64,000 nucleotides of DNA from Methylocystis silviterrae (GTDB taxonomy: Bacteria > Pseudomonadota > Alphaproteobacteria > Rhizobiales > Beijerinckiaceae), in the NCBI RefSeq assembly GCF_013350005.1, contig NZ_JABVWW010000002.1, forward strand, positions 302,603 to 366,602, written 5' to 3'. Positions 58,519-64,000 of this stretch are shown in pieces. The notes beneath the pieces were generated by a model that saw only the letters and a program-made list of their open reading frames with translations, was not told where the DNA came from and made no database searches. Numbering within the stretch: position 1 is the first letter of the stretch; each line of letters starts with the position of its first letter. The position numbers and the translations under genes were made by a program.

Positions 58519-59433
58519 ATGAAAAAAGCTCTTTCCGTCGCCGCTCTTGTGGTCGCGCTGACGGGCTCGGCTTTGGCGGCCGATCTTCCCAGCTACAAGG
58601 CTCCTCCGCCGCCCCCGCTGCCGCCGCCGCCGCTGTGGACCGGCTTTTACGTCGGTCTGAATGCTGGCGGAACGTGGAGCAGCAGCAACACCGTCAGGCT
58701 CACGAACGGCCCCATCGTGCTTGATCCTGCGGGTGGGTTGGTCGCCATTGGACCCGCGACCGCCGCCGCGCTTGGCGCAAGCGGAGTTTTCACGACTTCC
58801 AACAACGGCGGCTTCATCGGCGGCGGCCAGATTGGCTATAACTGGCAGTTCTATAATAGCTTCGTCGCGGGCATCGAGGCGGACATTCAGGGCATTGCCA
58901 GCACCCGCTCCAGCAACACCTATTTTACGGCTGTGCCAGTAACAGCCGGTGGGTTTGTTGCTGGATTCAATGCCTTCCAGGGCATCAACGTCTCGAAGAA
59001 TTTGGATTACATCGGAACGGTCCGAGGCCGCCTCGGCTGGCTGTTCACGCCGACGCTCCTCGTCTACGGCACCGGCGGCCTTGCTTACGGCGGCGTGCAA
59101 TCGAACATCAGCGTCGTAGGAGCGGCAATTCCGTCTCCCATTCCGTTTACCGGTTGGTTCGGTGCGTCATCCTTTGCGGACACCCGCGTCGGCTGGACAG
59201 CTGGCGGTGGACTGGAATGGATGTTCTGGCCGAACTGGTCGGCCAAGGTCGAATATCTCTATTACGACCTCGGGACGGTCTCCACGTCGTTTGTCAGTGT
59301 CAGCAACTCCCCTGCTGGAGCGGCTTTCGCGAACATCTCGCAGTCCTCGGCCCGCTTCAACGGAAACATCGTTCGCGCCGGCGTGAACTATCACTTCAAC
59401 TGGGGCGCTGCCCCGATTGTTGCGAAATACTGA
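58519..59433 (+). CDS. Outer-membrane beta-barrel protein (Omp25/OmpA-like barrel), copy 1
   Basis: 304 residues. A signal peptide (KALSVAALVVALTGSALAA) is followed by DLPSYKAPPPPP, a proline linker, and an eight-strand barrel starting WTGFYVGLNAGGTWSSSN and ending AGVNYHFNWGAAPIVAKY with the C-terminal aromatic region. This is the Omp25/Omp31-like family abundant in Hyphomicrobiales, structural surface proteins of unclear specificity. AGGA precedes the ATG. Strongly paralogous to the next gene, including identical 3' sequence and terminator. Confidence 0.9.
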   Translation: MKKALSVAALVVALTGSALAADLPSYKAPPPPPLPPPPLWTGFYVGLNAGGTWSSSNTVRLTNGPIVLDPAGGLVAIGPATAAALGASGVFTTSNNGGFIGGGQIGYNWQFYNSFVAGIEADIQGIASTRSSNTYFTAVPVTAGGFVAGFNAFQGINVSKNLDYIGTVRGRLGWLFTPTLLVYGTGGLAYGGVQSNISVVGAAIPSPIPFTGWFGASSFADTRVGWTAGGGLEWMFWPNWSAKVEYLYYDLGTVSTSFVSVSNSPAGAAFANISQSSARFNGNIVRAGVNYHFNWGAAPIVAKY

Positions 59434-59454
59434 TCCAGCCTGACCATCCATATG

Positions 59455-59488
59455 AAAGAGCCCGGCCGATTGGCCGGGCTCTTTTTTT
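59455..59488 (+). terminator. Rho-independent terminator of OMP copy 1
   Basis: Stem AAAGAGCCCGGCC/GGCCGGGCTCTTT around a four-base loop, ending in a run of seven T. Nearly identical to the one at 60724-60758. Confidence 0.92.
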
Positions 59489-59693
59489 GGCTGACGCCCG
59501 TATCCGCTCCCAGGCTGGACGCTGTTATGGCGAGTCTGAACGCGGGCGGCGCGCCCGGAGTTGACGCCGACATCCATGGCGTCGCCGCCAGATATTGGCG
59601 TGGCCCGGCGCGTTTGACGAGGCCCGGTGACTTAGCCCTTGTGGCCTCGGCGCCACACCGATCGAAAATTCGACTGACGCTTGTTGTCTCGTG

Positions 59694-59722
59694 TTGACTG
59701 TGCGCGTGCGGCATTGCTTGAT
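59694..59722 (+). promoter_or_regulatory. Candidate promoter of second OMP gene
   Basis: TTGACT, 17 bases, CTTGAT, within the 317-base gene-free stretch 59489-59805. Shared TTGACTGTGCGCG with copy 1. Confidence 0.4.
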
Positions 59723-59805
59723 TGCGCTCGAGGCAAAGCAATTGCTTGGGTTTCGTAGCAGCGGTCCGGCGAAAGCTTGTCGCCTATCGGCAGTGAGGAT
59801 TTCAG

Positions 59806-60702
59806 ATGAAAAGAATATTCGTCACACTGGCGCTGGCGCTGACCGCCAGCACGGCCCTTGCGGCAGATCTGCCCAGCTACAAGGCGCCGCCGCCGCCCCC
59901 GCCGCCGCCGCCACCGCTGTGGACCGGCTTTTACGTCGGTCTGAATGCTGGCGGAACGTGGGCGAATAGCAACAGCGTCAATGTTTCGTCTATTCCGGTG
60001 TTCAATGCCGGCGTTGGCGGCGCGCAGCCGTTTCAAGCAACGATTACCGCTCTGTCGACCTTTAGCGCCGGCGGCGGCAACAACAGCGGGTTCATCGGCG
60101 GCGGTCAGATTGGCTACAACTGGCAGTTCTACAACAGCTTTGTCGCTGGCGTTGAAGCAGACATTCAGGGAATCGCCACTTCGAACCAAAACACGACTTT
60201 TGCCGGCGCGCTGTTGATCCCTGGCTTTGCGCAGTCGACTGGCTCGATCTCCACAGTGAACCGTTCAATTGATTATCTTGGCACTGTGCGCGGTCGTCTG
60301 GGTTGGCTCTTCACCCCGACCTTGCTTGTTTACGGCACCGGCGGTCTCGCTTATGGCGGCGTGACCTCCAACACGAGCATCTTCCAAGCGCTGATCCCGA
60401 ATTCGATTCAGACGCCGGTCTGGGGCGGCGCTGGCTCCTTCTCCGACACGCGCGTCGGTTGGACGGCTGGCGGCGGCCTCGAGTGGATGTTCTGGCCGAA
60501 CTGGTCGGCGAAGGTCGAATATCTCTATTACGACCTTGGCAACGTCAGCTATGCGACCAGCCCGCTGGTCACTCTGGCCGGCAACGCGCCATTCACGTTC
60601 AACGTCGTTCAGTCGCAGACTCGCTTCAACGGCAACATCGTCCGCGCCGGCGTGAACTATCACTTCAACTGGGGCGCTGCCCCGATTGTTGCGAAATACT
60701 GA
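59806..60702 (+). CDS. Outer-membrane beta-barrel protein (Omp25/OmpA-like barrel), copy 2
   Basis: 298 residues, same plan as copy 1: signal peptide (IFVTLALALTASTALAA), DLPSYKAPPPPP with a longer proline run, barrel from WTGFYVGLNAGGTWANSN to AGVNYHFNWGAAPIVAKY. Loops after the first strand and near the end differ most, as expected for surface-exposed parts; strands and periplasmic turns are nearly identical to copy 1. The last about 60 coding bases are the same in both genes. Tandem duplication followed by loop divergence or gene conversion is likely. Confidence 0.9.
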   Translation: MKRIFVTLALALTASTALAADLPSYKAPPPPPPPPPPLWTGFYVGLNAGGTWANSNSVNVSSIPVFNAGVGGAQPFQATITALSTFSAGGGNNSGFIGGGQIGYNWQFYNSFVAGVEADIQGIATSNQNTTFAGALLIPGFAQSTGSISTVNRSIDYLGTVRGRLGWLFTPTLLVYGTGGLAYGGVTSNTSIFQALIPNSIQTPVWGGAGSFSDTRVGWTAGGGLEWMFWPNWSAKVEYLYYDLGNVSYATSPLVTLAGNAPFTFNVVQSQTRFNGNIVRAGVNYHFNWGAAPIVAKY

Positions 60703-60723
60703 TCCTGCCCGAAGATCGATATG

Positions 60724-60758
60724 AAAGAGCCCGGCCGATCGGCCGGGCTCTTTTTTTT
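60724..60758 (+). terminator. Rho-independent terminator of OMP copy 2
   Basis: Stem AAAGAGCCCGGCC/GGCCGGGCTCTTT with a short loop and a run of eight T. Confidence 0.92.
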
Positions 60759-60872
60759 CGCCGGCGGCGAACGATCGGCTTCGTCAAAGCCATTCGACGC
60801 GCGGCGCATTGCCTGCCCGCCAGCGACTGTGTATCAAATTGCTTATTGATTTTGGCACGATAGGCGTTCAGC

Positions 60873-61688
60873 GTGTATCGCGAAGATGTTTTCGATCTTA
60901 TTGATCGGCTCGCGCGCGCCGATCGGCGGACTGTCCGCTACAACCTCCTTGATGAAATCTTGCTCCTTGATGAAGTCTTGCGGGCGGCGGGCGTCTCTCA
61001 TGTCGGATATGTCGCCTTCAACCTGCCGACCCGGCGCGCCGACCGACCGCTGCTGTCAGCCATTCACGCCGCCTCGTGGCGAAAATCCTATGCCCAGGCG
61101 CGCCGTGTCGACCTCGAGCCCGTCGTACGCGCGGGTTTCGGGGGGATAACGCCAGTCGATTGGCGCCTGCTGGATCGCGACGATCCGGTGGTTGAAAAAC
61201 TCCTGGGCGAAGTGCTGGAGTTCAATCTCGGCGCCAACGGCTTCTCCATTCCCCTGCGCGGCCGAAGCGGCGAATATGGGCTGTTCAGCGTCTGCTGCGC
61301 TGAGGACGCTTCATCCCTGCCGCCGCGGCGCCGCGCCCTGATTCGCCGGCTCATGGTTATGAGCGCGATCTTTCACGCTAGCGTGCGAGGCGCCCTTGGC
61401 GTCGAACCCCCCGTCGAAATGCGGCTGTCGAATCGGGAGCTCGCTTGCCTGCGCCTTAAGGCCCAAGGAGCCAGCGATCATGAGATCGGGGTCGCGCTTG
61501 GCGCTGCTCCAACCGCCGTGCGCTTCTGGCTCGAAACGGCGCGCGCCCGGCTTCACGCCGCCTCGGTCGACAATGCCGTCGAGGAGGCCTGCCGGATAGG
61601 GCTCATCCGCGTCGGCGTCGAACGGCTTCGTTCCGTGATCGAGTCGACTCCCGCTGACTTTTCTTCAATCGATCGGCGGGAGCGATGA
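60873..61688 (+). CDS. LuxR-family quorum-sensing regulator
   Basis: 271 residues. The N-terminal autoinducer-binding-like domain keeps SWRKSYAQAR (Trp and Tyr), PVDW and the Gly in GANGFSIPLRGRSG. The conserved Asp-Pro pair is Glu-Pro (DLEPVV). The C-terminal LuxR HTH is clear though divergent: LSNRELACLRLKAQGASDHEIGVALG, VRFWLETARARL. GTG start at 60873 with a weak ribosome site. Its stop overlaps the luxI start (ATGA). No convincing lux box was seen ahead of it. Confidence 0.88.
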   Translation: MYREDVFDLIDRLARADRRTVRYNLLDEILLLDEVLRAAGVSHVGYVAFNLPTRRADRPLLSAIHAASWRKSYAQARRVDLEPVVRAGFGGITPVDWRLLDRDDPVVEKLLGEVLEFNLGANGFSIPLRGRSGEYGLFSVCCAEDASSLPPRRRALIRRLMVMSAIFHASVRGALGVEPPVEMRLSNRELACLRLKAQGASDHEIGVALGAAPTAVRFWLETARARLHAASVDNAVEEACRIGLIRVGVERLRSVIESTPADFSSIDRRER

Positions 61689-62344
61689 TCGCGCTGCTGC
61701 CCGGCGAATCGCGCGCGCTCTTTCCCCGACTCATGGATGAGATGTATGGCCTGCGTCTCGCGTCCGCTCGCGCGCATGTCAGTCACCCGTCCGGCGCCGT
61801 CCATCCGCTGGCGGTCGTCGATTATTTTGATTCGCTGGATCCGCTCTACATTCTTGCGCTCGACGAAAGGGAATGCGTCGCCGGAGCGTTGAGGTTGCTG
61901 CCGACCGCCGGCGTCACGATGTTGAACGCCGCTTTCGTGGGGGGCTTGCCGGACGGCTTACGCGTCGAAAGCCCGCTGATTTGGGAAGCGAGTCGTTTGA
62001 CGCTCCACGCTATCGGAGATGCTCGCGCGACGGAGGCCGCCATCGACCGCACGATTGGTCAACTCGGCGTCGCGCTAAATGCGATCGCCGAAACCGCCGC
62101 TCTGACGCATATGATCGGCGTTTTTGACAGGTCGATGCATCGCCTGCTGTCGGATCGCGGCTGCGCCGGTGAAACATTAGCGCCGCCGATGCGCATCGAC
62201 GGCGCCGACATGATTGCTGTGCTTTATGAAGTCGGCGCTGCGATGAACGCGCCGTTCAAAAGTCTCGCGGGCGACGCCACGGCGCCGCTGATCAATCTTG
62301 CCGATCTGGAACGGCTGCGCCAAACGGGCTGCTGCCGGTCATGA
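61685..62344 (+). CDS. Divergent acyl-homoserine-lactone synthase (LuxI family)
   Basis: 219 residues. The LuxI core is present: LRLASA with the first conserved Arg, VDYFDSLDPLYILALDE with both Asp residues, GALRLLPTAG and LIWEASRLTL with the Glu, Ser and Arg. The conserved Phe and Trp between the first Arg and the Asp pair are replaced, in the stretch ASARAHVSH. These residues line the SAM pocket in studied enzymes. So the protein is a LuxI homologue, probably active, with unknown acyl or aryl donor. It forms an operon with luxR. Confidence 0.85.
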   Translation: MIALLPGESRALFPRLMDEMYGLRLASARAHVSHPSGAVHPLAVVDYFDSLDPLYILALDERECVAGALRLLPTAGVTMLNAAFVGGLPDGLRVESPLIWEASRLTLHAIGDARATEAAIDRTIGQLGVALNAIAETAALTHMIGVFDRSMHRLLSDRGCAGETLAPPMRIDGADMIAVLYEVGAAMNAPFKSLAGDATAPLINLADLERLRQTGCCRS

Positions 62345-62405
62345 GCAAAACAACTTTTCGCCGGGGAGCGGTCCGAGGGGCAATTTAAAAAAATGCAGGG
62401 CGTCG

Positions 62406-62440
62406 GCGTCTCGCCGCGGGGCGGCGAGCGACGCTTCTTA
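62406..62440 (+). terminator. Possible terminator of luxR-luxI
   Basis: Stem GCGTC-TCGCCGC / GCGGCGA-GC-GACGC with a GGG loop, followed by TTCTTA. The T-run is weak. The following 62435-62774 holds only the small minus-strand frame at 62459-62542. Confidence 0.5.
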
Positions 62441-62458
62441 GATTTGGGCGAACGACGA

Positions 62459-62542
62459 TCAGGCGTTCACGAAGGCGGTGATCGCAAGCGTGATGGCGGC
62501 GGCGGCGGCGAAAATTGAGAGAATCGCTGAGATCGCATTCAT
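62459..62542 (-). CDS. 27-residue hydrophobic peptide, tentative
   Basis: Reads MNAISAILSIFAAAAAITL followed by AITAFVNA: almost wholly hydrophobic, one membrane span, no charge. TAGGA lies eight bases before the ATG. It is oriented against luxI, 115 bases past its stop. Single-span peptides of this size can be regulators or toxins, but no homologue is known to me and it could be chance. Confidence 0.35.
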   Translation of the reverse strand: MNAISAILSIFAAAAAITLAITAFVNA

Positions 62543-62774
62543 GGCGTTTGTCCTATGGCTCGCTGCCCCATTGTGGAAACGAAGAGCCGCATCTGAGGCA
62601 GGCGCGACAAATTAGCGCACCGACTCCAAAATAAGCCAAGTAGGAAAAGCTGTTGCGATGCACCTGCCGCGCCGCGCAAGAGAGCGCCGCTCTGTTTCAG
62701 CTTGCAGCCCGTACTCCCGGTTTAAACAATGACTAGTTGGCTAGGCTTCAGCCCCCCGTGCGCCGCAATGACGA

Positions 62775-63137
62775 TTAATCCGTCAGGGACATAAGCTTCG
62801 CTTTAAGGTCGCCGATTTCCAATTCGGCGACCGTCGCGCCAAAGCGCGACATGTCCGGCGGCTTTCCGTCCTCGTCGGGCCAAAAACTCGGCGCGATGAT
62901 CGCGTCGCAGGTCGTAATGGCCTTGAAGGACGCGGCGACAGGGAAGCTCGCCCCCGCGCGGTCGCGGATCGACTCGCCGTCCGCGCTTGCCGTAACGACA
63001 TAGAAAGGATCTTCAGCGCTTTCAGCGGGCGCCTCGGCGCCAACGACGGCGCGCCGCGCGAGCGTCAAAATATCCGTCAATCCCCAGAAAGCCGAGCCTA
63101 GGCATTCATTTAGGCCGACGATGACGATCTTGCGCAT
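62775..63137 (-). CDS. Truncated DJ-1/PfpI-like (GlxA-type N-terminal) protein
   Basis: 120 residues from MRKIVIVGLNECLGSAFWGLTDILTLARR, with VVTASADGESIRDRAGASFPVAASF and CDAIIAPSFWPDEDGKPPD. That is the first half of the class I glutamine amidotransferase-like domain of GlxA/AraC-type regulators. The half with the nucleophile cysteine and the AraC HTH is missing; the frame ends in an unrelated LKAKLMSLTD. Probably a remnant, or a stand-alone half-domain. Confidence 0.6.
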   Translation of the reverse strand: MRKIVIVGLNECLGSAFWGLTDILTLARRAVVGAEAPAESAEDPFYVVTASADGESIRDRAGASFPVAASFKAITTCDAIIAPSFWPDEDGKPPDMSRFGATVAELEIGDLKAKLMSLTD

Positions 63138-63308
63138 CCGCCCCAACCTTTGGCGAATTATGACGCCTGTTTGGCGATTGCGCCATCCTGACCTAGATTA
63201 CTTCTAATCTCATCCTGCGCTCGTCGAGGCATCTTTGGCTCCGGCGGGGGATGCATACATATTGACGACGACGCCCGGCCCGCCGCGGCTCTCGTCATGG
63301 AGGTGAAA

Positions 63309-64000
<692 letters not shown>

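Noticed and set aside
60703..60872. lux box ahead of luxR
   Set aside because: No 18-20 base dyad of the expected form could be found between the terminator and the GTG.

Overview
The window reads as chromosomal DNA of an alphaproteobacterium of the order Hyphomicrobiales (Rhizobiales). The grounds are the conserved run miaB-phoH-ybeY-corC-lnt-HTH-metK-trmB, a CckA-type cell-cycle kinase with a CtrA-like box upstream, a FliO-like protein, a DUF2865 protein, a scaffold/folE/hisI neighbourhood, a DksA with a single cysteine, and high GC. A methylotroph- or Methylocystis-like relative is plausible, but no methane- or methanol-oxidation gene is present, so genus is inference.

Layout. 1-5.5 kb: 3' part of an aldehyde dehydrogenase (gabD-like), a secreted 5'-nucleotidase, a DUF559 nuclease element and the nitrogen operon glnK-amtB. 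5.7-8.5 kb: thioredoxin/TPR, LON-N, Trm112 and tesB operon. 8.5-17 kb: trmB-metK-HTH-lnt-corC-ybeY-phoH-miaB on the minus strand, where miaB has no usable start for its first essential cysteine. 17-27 kb: a toxin-antitoxin pair, rimI-tsaB, an Nfu-type Fe-S protein, trmJ, icd, dksA, FliO-like and cckA. 27-38.5 kb: DUF2865, creA, cysS, a second DUF559 element, a small membrane protein/GNAT/cimA operon, a LOG-family gene, an Atm1-type ABC exporter, vapBC and a metallophosphoesterase. 38.6-43.3 kb is the most rearranged part: uvrB with an internal tandem duplication, an IS5/IS427-type insertion sequence, an AT-rich orphan gene, a second copy of the last 51 bp of uvrB, and a third DUF559 element. 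43.4-57.2 kb: infA, maf, alr, ybgC, a peroxiredoxin/persulfide dioxygenase pair, ruvB separated from ruvCA by two unrelated genes, a cation symporter, folE-hisI, patatin, CBS and rhomboid genes. 57.5-64 kb: a PAS_5 protein, two tandem outer-membrane barrel genes, a luxR-luxI quorum-sensing pair with a divergent synthase, a truncated PfpI-like gene and the 5' part of ftsH.

What stands out. All three DUF559 (Vsr/PD-(D/E)XK-like) nuclease genes are bounded on both sides by inverted copies of their own G/C-rich double palindrome (2987-3473, 30903-31525, 42776-43237). This is a consistent unit of palindrome, nuclease gene, inverted palindrome; it looks like a small mobile element analogous to REP/RAYT pairs but with a nuclease in place of the transposase. 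Immediately beside the third copy, a 51-bp direct repeat of the uvrB 3' end brackets the IS and the AT-rich gene, as left by integration or recombination at uvrB. Other items are the miaB 5' anomaly, the divergent LuxI, clear operators for both toxin-antitoxin loci, a sigma-54 promoter for glnK-amtB and a CtrA box upstream of cckA.
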